A stretch of 64,000 nt of DNA from an uncultured Thiohalocapsa sp. (lineage in GTDB: Bacteria; Pseudomonadota; Gammaproteobacteria; Chromatiales; Chromatiaceae). Position numbers and translations under genes: made by a program. The DNA lies in the NCBI RefSeq assembly GCF_913063425.1, contig NZ_CAJXYK010000003.1, positions 1-64,000 of the forward strand, written 5' to 3'. The notes below the pieces were generated by a model, which was not told the origin of the DNA, did no database searches, and saw only the letters and a list, made by a program, of their open reading frames with translations. Of this stretch, positions 35,454-44,850 are shown piece by piece (the stretch's first letter is position 1; every line of letters starts with the position of its first letter).

Positions 35454-35486
35454 AAACCGGGAAACGGGCGCCGTTTCCCGGTTTTC
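35454..35486 (+). terminator. Intrinsic terminator of sodB
   Basis: A perfect 14-bp stem AAACCGGGAAACGG / CCGTTTCCCGGTTT with a GCG loop ends in TTTT followed by CTG. It lies 46 bases after the sodB stop and can also terminate the minus-strand gdx/sugE transcript. Confidence 0.9.
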
Positions 35487-35526
35487 TGCTGTCTGGAGGC
35501 GCGCTCAGCGCGACGGGCGCAGAGGC

Positions 35527-35853
35527 TCACTCCGGCGAGGCAAGCTTGAGCCCCACAATTCCCACCACGATCAGCCCCACGAAGAAGAACCGCGCCAGGG
35601 TCGCCGATTCACCAAACAGGAGCAGCCCGAGCAGGAAGGTCCCCACCGCGCCGATGCCGGTCCACACCGCATAGGCCGTGCCCATGGGGATGGTCCGCTG
35701 GGCCAGCAGCAGCAGGGTGCCGCTGGCGGCGATGCAGCCGATGGAGAAGGCGATCCAGCCCCAGTGCAGATCCCCATTGCTCGTGCCGAGCTTGAGGCCC
35801 ACCGGCCAGCCCCACTCGAACAGGCCGGCGGCGACGAGATAGATCCAGGCCAT
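35527..35853 (-). CDS. sugE: Small multidrug resistance transporter, Gdx/SugE type
   Basis: This 108-residue protein has four transmembrane helices and begins MAWIYLVAAGLFEWGWPVGLK with the essential membrane glutamate E13 of SMR transporters. The segment TAYAVWTGIGAVGTFLLG and the short length are typical of SugE/Gdx, which exports guanidinium in exchange for protons. No guanidine riboswitch is evident upstream. A bacteriohemerythrin gene starts on the same strand and ends seven bases upstream of this gene's start, so they may be cotranscribed. Confidence 0.9.
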   Translation of the reverse strand: MAWIYLVAAGLFEWGWPVGLKLGTSNGDLHWGWIAFSIGCIAASGTLLLLAQRTIPMGTAYAVWTGIGAVGTFLLGLLLFGESATLARFFFVGLIVVGIVGLKLASPE

Positions 35854-35860
35854 ACCGCGG

Positions 35861-36262
35861 CTACATGGCCTGCGACAGATACGCGCCCATCTGCATGTCG
35901 GCGCCGTAGATGTGCCCCATCAGCCAACGCTCCAGGAACTCCACCTCGTCGGTGGAGACGGCCTTGCCGGCGCCGCGCAGGCGCGCCTGCAGTGCCTCGG
36001 CACTCGCAATCAGCTCATCGTGCTCGGCCTTGTGCTCGGCCAGGCCGTCGTAGCCGTGCTTCAGCATCAGCCGCTCCTCGTGGCAGAAGTGCCAGCGGGT
36101 GCAGGCGATGAGCTCTTCGGTCACGGCGTCGATGTAGGCCTGGGACTCGGCCTCGGCCACCGCATGATTGAGGATGTTGTACAGGTCCACGAGCCGGCGG
36201 TGGTCTTCGTCGATCTCGGGCACCTCGACGCTGAGCGTCTTGTCCCAGGTCAGCTCTCGCAT
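35861..36262 (-). CDS. Bacteriohemerythrin
   Basis: This 133-residue four-helix protein binds oxygen at a di-iron centre. The ligand motifs are present in order: DEDHRRLVDLYN, RWHFCHEERLM, AEHKAEHDEL and GHIYGADM. It has no sensor or membrane domain, so it is the stand-alone cytosolic type, used for oxygen storage or delivery in microaerobes. GGAGGA lies eight bases before the ATG. The next gene, gdx/sugE, starts after a seven-base gap. Confidence 0.93.
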   Translation of the reverse strand: MRELTWDKTLSVEVPEIDEDHRRLVDLYNILNHAVAEAESQAYIDAVTEELIACTRWHFCHEERLMLKHGYDGLAEHKAEHDELIASAEALQARLRGAGKAVSTDEVEFLERWLMGHIYGADMQMGAYLSQAM

Positions 36263-36732
36263 GGACAGTCCTCCGGGAGCGATGCATGAGTCCAGCGCGG
36301 CGGACGCCGCGACCCGCCGCCTACGATACCGCAGTTGCGGGCCGCTGCAGTGATGCAGCGCAGCGCCGGGGCCTGCGCGCCTCCGTGCAGTCACACGCCG
36401 TGCTCGGAGTCGGGCAACGGTGCGGTACGCAGGCCGGCGGACGATATCCCCCGGGCACCGGGAAGTCATCCCCCGGCACCAGGAAATCCATCGGCGACCC
36501 ACCTCATCACCCTGATACGACCGTCAATCGGTCCACCGACCCCTGCATCCGGGACCTGGCACGCCGGCCCGTGCAGGTCTGTGCGATGGGCAGATGAACG
36601 CTGCCGGCGGTCGCCACGGCGGCGACAGCAGCCGACGCCACGGCATATGCGTTGCTTAACTCTCAGAGAAAAGCAGAGGCGCCGCGTCGCACCAAGGCGG
36701 TCGCAGGCAGCCCGCAGCGCGAGGAGTCCTGC
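36263..36732. other. 470-bp intergenic region
   Basis: Between divergent genes. No gene is seen. An imperfect direct repeat of about 20 bases (ATCCCCCGG...CACC-GGGAAGTC) lies at 36446-36492. The AT-richer stretch 36640-36675 just ahead of the membrane protein is a plausible promoter. Confidence 0.4.
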
Positions 36733-37218
36733 ATGACAACCAGTATCTACATCCGTGCCCGCGACCCGGACAACGGCGCGCGTGTCGTGCGCGAGCTGCT
36801 GCAGCTGGGCACGGACCCGACGCGCCTGCGGGTCGTCGGACGCCGGGCGCCGGCGGACCTGCCGGTGGCATTCAGTCGCTGGCGCCCGCCGGCGACCCGG
36901 CTCGCTGTGCCGGCGCTGGTGGGCGCGTTGCTGCTGCCTGCGCTGGCCATTGGACTCTACGGCGGCCTCGATGCCCTTTCAGGGCTGATGTTCGCGTTGG
37001 TCGGCGCCGCCGTCGGTGCGGGCTGGCATCTCAGCCTGCGCCCACGCGGGCGCGAGCCCCTGGCCGCCCAGGCGCAGGCACTGCGCCGCGGCGAGCTCAT
37101 GATCATCGCCGACCTGGAGGAGTCCGCCCTGCCGCGGGTGGAGGCGCAGATCGCCGAACGGCACCCAGAGGTTCTGCTGCTCGGCCCGGACCCGGGCGGC
37201 TCGCCGCCCTTCCCCTAA
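36733..37218 (+). CDS. Small membrane protein of unknown function
   Basis: This 161-residue protein has two close hydrophobic helices (LAVPALVGALLLPALAIGLYGGL and LMFALVGAAVGAGWHLSL) flanked by soluble ends. The N-terminal half (TTSIYIRARDPDNGARVVRELLQLGTDPTRLRVVGRR) resembles a ferredoxin-like or ACT-type strand-helix pattern. I do not recognise a named family. GAGGAG sits just upstream of the ATG. A DNA ligase gene begins 41 bases downstream in the same direction. Confidence 0.6.
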   Translation: MTTSIYIRARDPDNGARVVRELLQLGTDPTRLRVVGRRAPADLPVAFSRWRPPATRLAVPALVGALLLPALAIGLYGGLDALSGLMFALVGAAVGAGWHLSLRPRGREPLAAQAQALRRGELMIIADLEESALPRVEAQIAERHPEVLLLGPDPGGSPPFP

Positions 37219-37259
37219 CGGATCCACCGGCTGCAGCCGGTGCTGCGCAGGCACACCCC

Positions 37260-38294
37260 ATGGACCCGATCTTCGACTTTCTTGACACCGCCGAGCGCGC
37301 CGATCTCACGGCGCTGGACCCGGATGCCCCCCGCCCGGTGGACCCGAGCCGCACCGGCCCGCACGGGCCTATGCTCGCCACCCTCACCCACGACGTCGTA
37401 ACCGGACCCGAGTGGGTCTACGAGCGCAAGCTGGACGGTGAGCGCTGCATCGCCATCTGCCGCGGTGGCGACGTGAGGCTCAGCTCCCGCAGCGGGCAGC
37501 GGCTGAATGGCACCTACCCGGAGCTGGTGGAGGCACTCGCAGCCCAGGCCTGCGACGACTTCGTCGTGGACGGCGAGGTGGTGGCCTTCGACGGACCGCG
37601 CACCAGCTTCCGCAAGCTTCAGCAGCGCATGCAGCGCCGCGACGCGGATGATGTGGATGTCGCCGTTTTCCTGTACCTGTTCGACATCCCCTGCCTGCTC
37701 GGTCAGGACTGCCGACGCCTGCCCCAGCGCACCCGCAAGGAGCTGCTGCGCCGGGCGCTGGACTTCGCCGACCCGCTGCGCTTCACCAGCCACCGCAACG
37801 CCGAGGGCGAGCACCTGCTGCGCGAGGCCTGCGAGGCCGGCTGGGAGGGGCTCATCGCCAAGCGCGCCGATGCCCCGTATCACATCGGCCGCTCCGAGGA
37901 CTGGCTCAAGCTCAAGTGTGAGCATCGCCAGGAGCTGGTCATCGGCGGCTTCACCGAGCCCCGCGGCAGTCGCCCAGGCTTCGGCGCCCTGATCATCGGC
38001 TACTACGAAGACGGGGCCCTGGTGTGCGCGGGAAAGGTGGGCACGGGCTTCGACACCCAGACCCTGCACGAGCTGCGCGAGGAGCTGGAGCGACACACCC
38101 GCGACGATCCCCCCTTCGACCGCGGCGAGCTGCCGGATGCGGGCGTGCATTGGGTGGACCCCGAGCTGGTGGGCGAGGTGGCCTTCACCGAGTGGACCCG
38201 GGACGGCCGCCTGCGGCATCCGCGCTTCCTGGGCCTGCGCCGCGACAAGCCGGCCACCGCCGTGGTGCGCGAGGACGACCGCGCCACCGGCTGA
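37260..38294 (+). CDS. ATP-dependent DNA ligase (LigD ligase-domain type)
   Basis: This 344-residue enzyme seals nicks in DNA. Motif I is KLDG with the adenylated lysine K57; others seen are LSSRSGQRL, VDGEVVAFD, GWEGLIAKRADAPYHIGRS and WLKLKCEHRQELVIGGF. An OB-fold follows (VCAGKVGTGF). It matches the ligase module of bacterial NHEJ LigD but has no polymerase or nuclease modules and no ku gene beside it, so a role in NHEJ is not shown. Confidence 0.9.
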   Translation: MDPIFDFLDTAERADLTALDPDAPRPVDPSRTGPHGPMLATLTHDVVTGPEWVYERKLDGERCIAICRGGDVRLSSRSGQRLNGTYPELVEALAAQACDDFVVDGEVVAFDGPRTSFRKLQQRMQRRDADDVDVAVFLYLFDIPCLLGQDCRRLPQRTRKELLRRALDFADPLRFTSHRNAEGEHLLREACEAGWEGLIAKRADAPYHIGRSEDWLKLKCEHRQELVIGGFTEPRGSRPGFGALIIGYYEDGALVCAGKVGTGFDTQTLHELREELERHTRDDPPFDRGELPDAGVHWVDPELVGEVAFTEWTRDGRLRHPRFLGLRRDKPATAVVREDDRATG

Positions 38295-38547
38295 CGACCC
38301 GGCGCCCCTGTGGTGCACTGGCGCGGGGTGTGGACGTCACGCAATCAGCCATCCGGGCGAGCGCGCGTTCTCGGACGTCGTGCTGCGCTGTGCGGCGTCC
38401 GGTGCATTCAGTCGCCTCCCCCACCGCGGAGCATCGCGTCCGAGTGCGGCTCCCCGCGACCGCGCGCCACAAATCCGGCACCATGTCCAGCACAGGGCAG
38501 CCGTACCGCCTTGCCGCCCCCAGCTCCGGCCAAGCACAGGTGACGCC

Positions 38548-39705
38548 ATGCCAAGAACCCCATCCGCCAGCCGACGCCCCACCCTCCGACCGGCGCTGCG
38601 GCCCGGTCCGCAACGCCGCTGCGCCCGGCCCCAACCGCAGCACCGCATCGCAGGGGTCATACTCGCTGCGCGCCTGACCCTGCTGCTCGGGCTGCCGGGC
38701 AGCGCCGCTGCCATGGACCCGGCCTTCGACGACAGGGACGTGATGACGGTGCACTACCCGGACTGGTTCAAGCAGAGCTTCCTCGATCTGCCGGACGACG
38801 CCGCCATGGCAGCGGACGCCGGCAAGCAGGGGCTGTTTATCTTCTTCACCACCCAGGGCTGCTCCTACTGCCATCTGTTCATCGACGCAAGCCTGGGGGA
38901 CCCTGCCATTGCCCGGCGCCTGCGCGAGCACTTCGATGCCCTGGGGCTGGAAGTCTTCTCGGATGCGGAGCTGACGGACTTCGACGGCGACGCCACCCGC
39001 GTGAAGCAGTTCGCGCTGGATCAGGGGGTGCAGTTCACGCCCACCATGATCTTCTACGACACCCAGGGCAAGCCGCTGGTGAAGCTGCCAGGCTACTACG
39101 GGCCGGAGCGCTTCGCGCGGGTGCTGGACTATCTGGTGGACGGCCATCATGCGCGTGTGGGCCTGCGGGAGTATCTGGCCCAAACCGAGACCGACGCCGA
39201 CGGCGCCGCCGGCTGGACCCTGCCGGACGACCCCCTGTTCGAGCCGCCGCCGCATGCCCTGGTGCGCAGCGCGGCCATGCCGGCGGAGCGCCCGCTGCTG
39301 GTACTGTTCGAGGGCGGCGACTGCGAGCGCTGCCCGCGGTTCCATGACGAAGTCCTGGGCGACGCCGACATCCGTGCCAAGCTCGACGGCTTCGACATCG
39401 TGCGTCTGGATGCGGGGGACACCGCCACCCCGGTGCTCACGCCGGACGGCGAGCGCACCAACCCGCAGCATTGGTACGCAGCGCTCGGCTTCACCCAGCT
39501 GCCGGCGCTCGCCTTCTTCGCCACGGACGGCCGCCGCGTGCTGGAGACCGATGCCGTGGTGCTCTTGGGCCGCATGCACAACAGCATCGGCTTCGTCGCC
39601 GAGCGCGCCTACGAGCGCGGCTGGAACTACCAGCGCTACGCCCGCAGCCAGGCGATGGCGCGCGCGCGGGCCGAGGACGACGGCGCATCCGCCCAACAGC
39701 AGTAA
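38548..39705 (+). CDS. Exported protein with two thioredoxin-like domains
   Basis: This 385-residue protein has a hydrophobic signal (LAARLTLLLGLPGSAAA) after a basic N-terminus. The first thioredoxin fold contains the redox pair in QGCSYCHLF and the cis-proline QFTPTMIFYDTQGK, and resembles SoxW-type thioredoxins. A second fold has GGDCERCPRF and LPALAFFATDGR. Two CXXC sites in one periplasmic protein suggest disulfide reduction or transfer in steps. AGGTGA precedes the ATG at 38548. Confidence 0.82.
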   Translation: MPRTPSASRRPTLRPALRPGPQRRCARPQPQHRIAGVILAARLTLLLGLPGSAAAMDPAFDDRDVMTVHYPDWFKQSFLDLPDDAAMAADAGKQGLFIFFTTQGCSYCHLFIDASLGDPAIARRLREHFDALGLEVFSDAELTDFDGDATRVKQFALDQGVQFTPTMIFYDTQGKPLVKLPGYYGPERFARVLDYLVDGHHARVGLREYLAQTETDADGAAGWTLPDDPLFEPPPHALVRSAAMPAERPLLVLFEGGDCERCPRFHDEVLGDADIRAKLDGFDIVRLDAGDTATPVLTPDGERTNPQHWYAALGFTQLPALAFFATDGRRVLETDAVVLLGRMHNSIGFVAERAYERGWNYQRYARSQAMARARAEDDGASAQQQ

Positions 39706-39853
39706 GCAAGCATCCGGTATAGGTTGGACCCGGGTCTGGCGCAACGAACGCCGCGCCGCAACGCTCGCAACGGCTCGGTCGTGGCCCCGTTCGCCCGTTG
39801 CGCCGTTGCGCCTTTGCGCCTTTGCGTGAGACAAAATCCGGAACGACGCGGGC

Positions 39854-40546
39854 TCAGCCGGGTCCGCCGCGCCCGCGGCGCATCCGCACCGCCTCCTCCC
39901 GCTCCAGCTCCTCCAGTGCGGTGTCGATGACGCCCAGGCGCGCGTCGATCTCCGGCAGCAGCACGTCCTCAAGCGCCCGGGCGCGGCGCGAGGTGCGCAG
40001 GTATTCCACCCGCAGCCGCTCCAGGTTGCCCGTCAGCACCGCAAGCCGCGCGGCAATGGGCAGCAGGGCCGAGAAGGCCGCGCGGCAGGCCTCGCCTTCC
40101 GGGCTCTGGATGGCGCAGGGCTCAGCCGAAGCGCCGGCATCGCTGTCACTGCCGTCATCGGCATCGCCGTCGGCAGCAGCAGCGCCATCGGGTCTGCCCT
40201 GGACGCCCGCGGTTTCTGCACCCGCCCGCGCCGGCACCTCCACGCGCACGCCCAGCACCGAGCGGCTGGTGGTGACGAGCCCGCAATCCGCGGCGGCCGG
40301 CGGATAGACGCCAAGCTCATCCAGCCCATGGCGCCCGACGGCGGCCCGCAGCGCTGTCCGCGCCGCAGCCTCAGCCTCCCGCCAGCGGGCCATGGTCGCG
40401 TCGTAGTCGCGCAGGTTGGCGAGGATCTCGCCGGCGAGGATGAGCCGCTTTTCGTCCAGAAACCGGTAGCCCTCCTGCATGCCGGCGCGCTCCGCCTTGA
40501 GCTCCAGGTAGGCACTCTGGGTGGGCACCAGCTCGCGGTCGGTCAT
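39854..40546 (-). CDS. ntpD: V-type ATP synthase subunit D
   Basis: This 230-residue central-stalk subunit begins VPTQSAYLELKAERAGMQEGYRFLDEKRLILAGEIL, the long N-terminal coiled coil of the D subunit. The matching C-terminal helix is LRVEYLRTSRRARALEDVLLPEIDARL, and ends EELEREEAVRMRR. The middle loop (about residues 95-150) is longer and more Asp/Ala-rich than usual. It follows subunit B by 37 bases on the same strand. No other subunit genes lie in the window. Confidence 0.88.
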   Translation of the reverse strand: MTDRELVPTQSAYLELKAERAGMQEGYRFLDEKRLILAGEILANLRDYDATMARWREAEAAARTALRAAVGRHGLDELGVYPPAAADCGLVTTSRSVLGVRVEVPARAGAETAGVQGRPDGAAAADGDADDGSDSDAGASAEPCAIQSPEGEACRAAFSALLPIAARLAVLTGNLERLRVEYLRTSRRARALEDVLLPEIDARLGVIDTALEELEREEAVRMRRGRGGPG

Positions 40547-40583
40547 GGCACTGCTCCTCGGCCTGAAAGCACCCGCCGCGCCC

Positions 40584-42086
40584 TCAGGCGGGGGCCGGTG
40601 CGGCGGCCGCCGACACCTGTGCTGCCGAACGCGTGCCCGCGGCGGCGGCGCCGTCGCGCAGATGCTCGCGGATCTGCGCATCCGAGAGCCGGGTGAGCTC
40701 CTGCTCGGGCAGCCCGCGCAGGGCCTGCCAGCCGGCCTCCATGCTCTGGTGCAGGTTGCGCCGTCCACTCTGGGCGACCACCTCGGTCTCGAAGCGCGCG
40801 CCGAAGCTCAGATACAGCCGGTCTGTCTCCGAGAGCCCCTCCTCACCCACGACGCTCGCCAGCACCCGCGTCTGCTGCGCCTGGGCATAGGCGGCATAGA
40901 GCTGCGCCGCAAGCGCCGGATGGTCCGGGTGTGTGAGCCCCTTGCCGGTGCCGTCCTTCATCAGCCGGGACAGGCTCGGCAGCACCTTGATGGGCGGGTA
41001 GAGGTCGCGGCGGTGCAGCTCCCGGTCGAGCACCAGCTGGCCCTCGGTGATGTAGCCGGTGAGGTCCGGAATCGGGTGGGTGATGTCGTCGTTGGGCATG
41101 GTGAGGATGGGCACCTGGGTGACGGACCCCGGCACGCCGCGGATGCGCCCGGCGCGCTCGTACAACGTCGCCAGGTCCGAGTACATGTAGCCCGGATAGC
41201 CCTTGCGGCTCGGCACCTCGCCGCGGCTCGCGGACACCTCCCGCAGCGCCTCGCAGTAGTTGGTGAGGTCGGTCAGGATCACCAGCACATGCTTGCCTTC
41301 CTCGAAGGCCAGGTACTCCGCTGCCGTCAGCGCAAAGCGCGGTGTGAGCAGTCGCTGCGCGCTGGCGTCCGAGGCCAGGTTCAGGAACAGCACCGTGCGC
41401 GCCAGCGCCCCGCTCTGCTCCAGCGTGCTGCGGAAGAACTCGGCACTGCCGTGGGGGATGCCGATGCCGGCGAAGACGATGGCGAAGTCGTCGTCGCCGC
41501 GCGCATCCGCCGCGCCGCGCTCGCGCTGCGCACCCGGCAGCCGGGCATTGCAGGCGATGTCCACGGCGATGCGGTCATGCGGCAGGCCGCCGCCGGAAAA
41601 GAGCGGGAGCTTCTGGCCGCGCACCAGCGAGTTCATCAGATCGATGGCCGTGAAGCCCGTCTCCAGGAACTCGCTCGGCGCCTGCCGGGCGGACGGCTTC
41701 AGCGGCAGACCGTCCACGCGATAGGCCCGCTCCGCCGCCAGGGGCGGGCCGCCGTCCAGGGGCTTGCCGACACCGTTGAAGATGCGCCCGAGGAGCCCCG
41801 GCCCGACATGGAAGCGCAGCGGCTCGCCGAAGAAGCGCACGCGCGAGCCGTCGATGCGCAGGCCAGCAGTATCGTCCAGCATCTCGACGGTGACGCTGTC
41901 CTGATCCAGGGCGGCAATGCGCCCGAGGCGCACGGCACCACCGGCGTCCTCCACCTCCACGGCCTCGTTCAGGCCCACATCCACGGTGCGCCGCAGGAAC
42001 AGGAGCGGCCCATCCACCCGGTTGGCGATGTCCTCGCCGGTCAGTCTTGCGTACATCTGCGACCTGCCCAGCCGTGCTTGTGTCAT
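40584..42086 (-). CDS. ntpB: V-type ATP synthase subunit B
   Basis: This 500-residue non-catalytic nucleotide-binding subunit has the family core LETGFTAIDLMNSLVRGQKLPLFSGGGLPHDRIAVDIA, with a degenerate P-loop as expected of B subunits. It also has FLNLASDASAQRLLTPRFALTAAEYLAFEEGKHVLVILTDLTNYCEALREVSASRGEVPSRKGYPGYMYSDLA-type segments, read here in parts. Upstream on the minus strand there is no A subunit; the next gene is a divergent DUF29. Start ATG 42086 fits an N-terminal MYARLTG shortly after it. Confidence 0.88.
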   Translation of the reverse strand: MTQARLGRSQMYARLTGEDIANRVDGPLLFLRRTVDVGLNEAVEVEDAGGAVRLGRIAALDQDSVTVEMLDDTAGLRIDGSRVRFFGEPLRFHVGPGLLGRIFNGVGKPLDGGPPLAAERAYRVDGLPLKPSARQAPSEFLETGFTAIDLMNSLVRGQKLPLFSGGGLPHDRIAVDIACNARLPGAQRERGAADARGDDDFAIVFAGIGIPHGSAEFFRSTLEQSGALARTVLFLNLASDASAQRLLTPRFALTAAEYLAFEEGKHVLVILTDLTNYCEALREVSASRGEVPSRKGYPGYMYSDLATLYERAGRIRGVPGSVTQVPILTMPNDDITHPIPDLTGYITEGQLVLDRELHRRDLYPPIKVLPSLSRLMKDGTGKGLTHPDHPALAAQLYAAYAQAQQTRVLASVVGEEGLSETDRLYLSFGARFETEVVAQSGRRNLHQSMEAGWQALRGLPEQELTRLSDAQIREHLRDGAAAAGTRSAAQVSAAAAPAPA

Positions 42087-42278
42087 CTTGAAGTCAACGG
42101 GGGCGAGGCCCCGCCGGCGACTAAAGCAAGCGTAGTCCATCGTGCTGGGCTTGCGCGTGATCGGTGTCCATGCCCAGGCTCGGCCGCGAAAGCACAATGG
42201 ACAGGCCGCTGAAGCCCTGTCCGGCTTTCGCTACACTTGCGCTTGTGATTGACCTTTCTGGTGCCACCGAGCCTGGCC

Positions 42279-42749
42279 ATGAAGCCCGAGTATCGCATCG
42301 CCGACCAGCCCCGCGATCCAGCCGCGCAGCACGACGCGGACGTCATCGCCTGGGCCCACCGCCAGGCGGCTCTGCTGCGTGCCGGGCGCTTCGATGAGCT
42401 GGACATCGAGCACATTGCCGACGAGATCGAGGACGTGGCCAGGAGTGAGCAGCGGGAGCTGGCGAGCCGGATGGCGGTGCTGCTGGCGCATCTGATCAAG
42501 TGGCAGCATCAGCCGGAGCGGCGCGGCAAAAGCTGGCGGCTCACCATCCGCAACCAGCGCCGCGGCATCGAGCGGCGCCTGCTGCGCACGCCGAGCCTGA
42601 AGACCTCCCTGCGCGATCCGGACTGGTGGACGGATGCCTGGGATGACGCCGTGGTCAAGGCCCTTGCGGACACCGGGCTCGAGGAGCTGCCCGACGCCTG
42701 CCCCTGGAGCCTTGATCAGATCCTCGCCCCGGACTGGCTGCCGCATTGA
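42279..42749 (+). CDS. DUF29 family protein
   Basis: This 156-residue protein is a DUF29 member: DADVIAWAHRQAALLRAGRFDELDIEHIADEIEDVARSEQRELASRM then LLAHLIKWQHQPERRGKSW and the DPDWWTDAW and CPWSLDQILAPDWLP end. DUF29 genes are numerous in cyanobacteria and purple sulfur bacteria; no activity is established. Start ATG 42279 is preferred over a TTG at 42249. Confidence 0.88.
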   Translation: MKPEYRIADQPRDPAAQHDADVIAWAHRQAALLRAGRFDELDIEHIADEIEDVARSEQRELASRMAVLLAHLIKWQHQPERRGKSWRLTIRNQRRGIERRLLRTPSLKTSLRDPDWWTDAWDDAVVKALADTGLEELPDACPWSLDQILAPDWLPH

Positions 42750-42873
42750 TGCCGTGCCGGACCTGACAGGCCCCACGTCGCATCCCCGACAACGGCCCGC
42801 CGGCACTGTCGCAAAGCATCCACCGACCTCCGCTCCATCAGGCTAAGCCGCTGATTCCATGGGCTCTCCCCGG

Positions 42874-42890
42874 CTGGCCCAGGGCTTGCT
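42874..42890 (+). promoter_or_regulatory. Sigma-54 promoter of the nifV operon
   Basis: CTGGCCCAGGGCTTGCTT has GG at 42876-42877 and GC at 42888-42889, exactly ten bases apart, as in the -24/-12 consensus TGGCAC-N5-TTGC. Transcription would start near 42901, 24 bases before the nifV ATG. NifA-dependent control would be expected; only an imperfect TGT-N10-CCA is seen upstream, not a full activator site. Confidence 0.75.
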
Positions 42891-42924
42891 TAAGCTCCCT
42901 GCAACCCCTTCGTGGAGCAGGCCG

Positions 42925-44133
42925 ATGCAGACCCCAGCCGCCGCCGTCCACCGCCCGCTGCGGACGCTGATCACCATCAACGACACCACGCTGCGCGACG
43001 GTGAGCAGTCGGCCGGTGTCGCCTTCTCGGTGGAGGAGAAGCTTGCCATCGCCCGCGGTCTGGATGCCCTCGGCGTGCCGGAGCTGGAGATCGGCATCCC
43101 GTCCATGGGCGAGGAAGAGCGCGAGGCCATCCGCGCCACGGCCGATCTCGGCCTGGGCGCCCGGCTCATGGTCTGGGCGCGCATGCTGCCGGCGGACATC
43201 GCCGCCTGCCGCGACTTGGGCGTGAGCCTGGTGGACCTGTCCATGCCGGTGTCGGACCAGCAGATCGCCCGCAAGCTCGGCCGGGACCGGGACTGGGTGC
43301 TGGCACAGATCGCGCGGCTCGTGCCCACGGCGCTGGACCTCGGCCTGAGCGTGGGTGTCGGCATGGAGGACGCCTCCCGTGCCGACCCGGACTTCCTCAA
43401 GCAGGTGGCCGACGCCGCCCAGCGCGCCGGTGCCCGCCGGGTGCGCTTCGCCGACACGGTGGGCCTGCTGGACCCTTTCGGCACCCATGAGCACATCCGC
43501 GACCTCGCCAGTGCTTGCAGCTGCGAGATCGAGATGCATGCCCACGATGATCTCGGCCTCGCCACCGCCAACACCCTGGCGGCGGTGCGCGGCGGCGCCA
43601 CGCATGTCAACACCACCGTCCACGGCATGGGCGAGCGCGCCGGCAACGCCGCGCTGGAAGAAGTCGTCGTGGGCCTGCGGCACGTGCACCAGCTCGACAC
43701 CGGCGTGGACCTGACCCGGTTCGAGGCCCTGTCCAAGCTCGTCGCCACCGCCTCCGGCCACCCTGTGGCCTGGCACAAGAGCCTGGTGGGCGACGGCGCC
43801 TTCACCCACGAGGCCGGCATCCACGTGGATGGCCTGCTCAAGGATCCGCACAACTACCAGGGCATCGACCCCGCCGAGGTGGGCCGCAGCCACCGTATGG
43901 TGCTCGGCAAGCACTCCGGCCGGCATGCGGTGCAGATGGCCTATGCTTCGCTGCTGGCCACGGTCATCGACGACGCCCAGGCCGAACGGCTGCTGCCGCT
44001 GGTGCGCCGCTTCGTGACGCAGACCAAGCATGCACCGGAGGGTGCCGACCTGCGCCGTTTCCTGGACGAGCTGGCGGCGAGTGCGCCGGTGCCGGTCGCA
44101 GCGACCACCGCCACCGCGGCAGACCCGGCCTGA
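42925..44133 (+). CDS. nifV: Homocitrate synthase NifV
   Basis: This 402-residue enzyme condenses acetyl-CoA and 2-oxoglutarate to homocitrate, the organic ligand of the nitrogenase FeMo-cofactor. The HMGL-like barrel starts [18 protein letters not shown] with the metal site, followed by [51 protein letters not shown] (metal and product ligands) and [11 protein letters not shown]. It opens a nif unit (nifV, unknown gene, nifW, nifZ, nifM). GGAG lies nine bases before ATG 42925, downstream of a sigma-54 promoter. Confidence 0.95.
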   Translation: MQTPAAAVHRPLRTLITINDTTLRDGEQSAGVAFSVEEKLAIARGLDALGVPELEIGIPSMGEEEREAIRATADLGLGARLMVWARMLPADIAACRDLGVSLVDLSMPVSDQQIARKLGRDRDWVLAQIARLVPTALDLGLSVGVGMEDASRADPDFLKQVADAAQRAGARRVRFADTVGLLDPFGTHEHIRDLASACSCEIEMHAHDDLGLATANTLAAVRGGATHVNTTVHGMGERAGNAALEEVVVGLRHVHQLDTGVDLTRFEALSKLVATASGHPVAWHKSLVGDGAFTHEAGIHVDGLLKDPHNYQGIDPAEVGRSHRMVLGKHSGRHAVQMAYASLLATVIDDAQAERLLPLVRRFVTQTKHAPEGADLRRFLDELAASAPVPVAATTATAADPA

Positions 44134-44179
44134 GCGCCGGCGCGTCCCCATTCAGCGCTCCGAGCCCGACCCAGGCGCC

Positions 44180-44764
44180 ATGGACCTGCTCGACATCACC
44201 GTCGATGAGATGTACTTCGAGCGGCCGCTGCCGGCGACCGTGGCCGCACTCATCGAGGAGGCAGCGGACCTCTACGCCGAGGACCCGGCTGCCGCCGAGC
44301 GGCGACTCATGCGCGCGCAGCTCCTGGTACCGGACCACCTCACCGTGCTGGTGGCCCTGTACCGGTTCTTCTTCTATCGTCACCGCTGCGAGGCCGCGCT
44401 GGACATCGCCGAGCGCTGCATCGTCGTCGCCGCCCGCGAGCTCGGCATCGACCCCGACTGGCGCCGGCTCGACGACGCCCGCTTCGGCCACGCCGTGCAG
44501 CAGTCCATGCCCCTGACACGCTTTCTGCTCATGGCACTGAAGGGCGCCGGCTACCTGCTGCTGCGCCTGGACCGGCCCGCCGCGGCCCGCGAGCGTCTCG
44601 CCAAGGCCGTCGCCTTCGACAGCAAAGACCGCCTCGGCGCCGCCGTGCTGCTGCGCTGGGCCGAGGACGCCGTCGGCCGCGAGGCGGCCGCCGCGCACGG
44701 CAACAAGGTGCGCTGGATCCGCGCCGCGGCGCCATCGGACAGCCCGGAGCCCGCGTCCTCATGA
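44180..44764 (+). CDS. TPR-like protein between nifV and nifW
   Basis: This 194-residue helical protein has TPR-like segments (YAEDPAAAERRLMRAQLLVPDHLTVLVALYRFFFYRHRCEAALDIAERCI). I do not recognise a named Nif factor. In the Azotobacter order a cysE gene stands between nifV and nifW, so this is a different occupant of that slot. Its place inside the operon, 46 bases after nifV and 87 before nifW, suggests a role in nitrogenase maturation, which is inference. Confidence 0.6.
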   Translation: MDLLDITVDEMYFERPLPATVAALIEEAADLYAEDPAAAERRLMRAQLLVPDHLTVLVALYRFFFYRHRCEAALDIAERCIVVAARELGIDPDWRRLDDARFGHAVQQSMPLTRFLLMALKGAGYLLLRLDRPAAARERLAKAVAFDSKDRLGAAVLLRWAEDAVGREAAAAHGNKVRWIRAAAPSDSPEPASS

Positions 44765-44850
44765 CCCGAGGCCCATCACGCCCACGCCTGAGCACAGCCC
44801 GCGGCCACAGCCAGTCACCCCCGCCGCCAACCACAGCCTGGAGAACCGCC

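Noticed and set aside
42750-42873. A NifA activator site upstream of nifV
   Set aside because: Only TGT-N10-CCA was found, not the required TGT-N10-ACA, so I did not annotate it.
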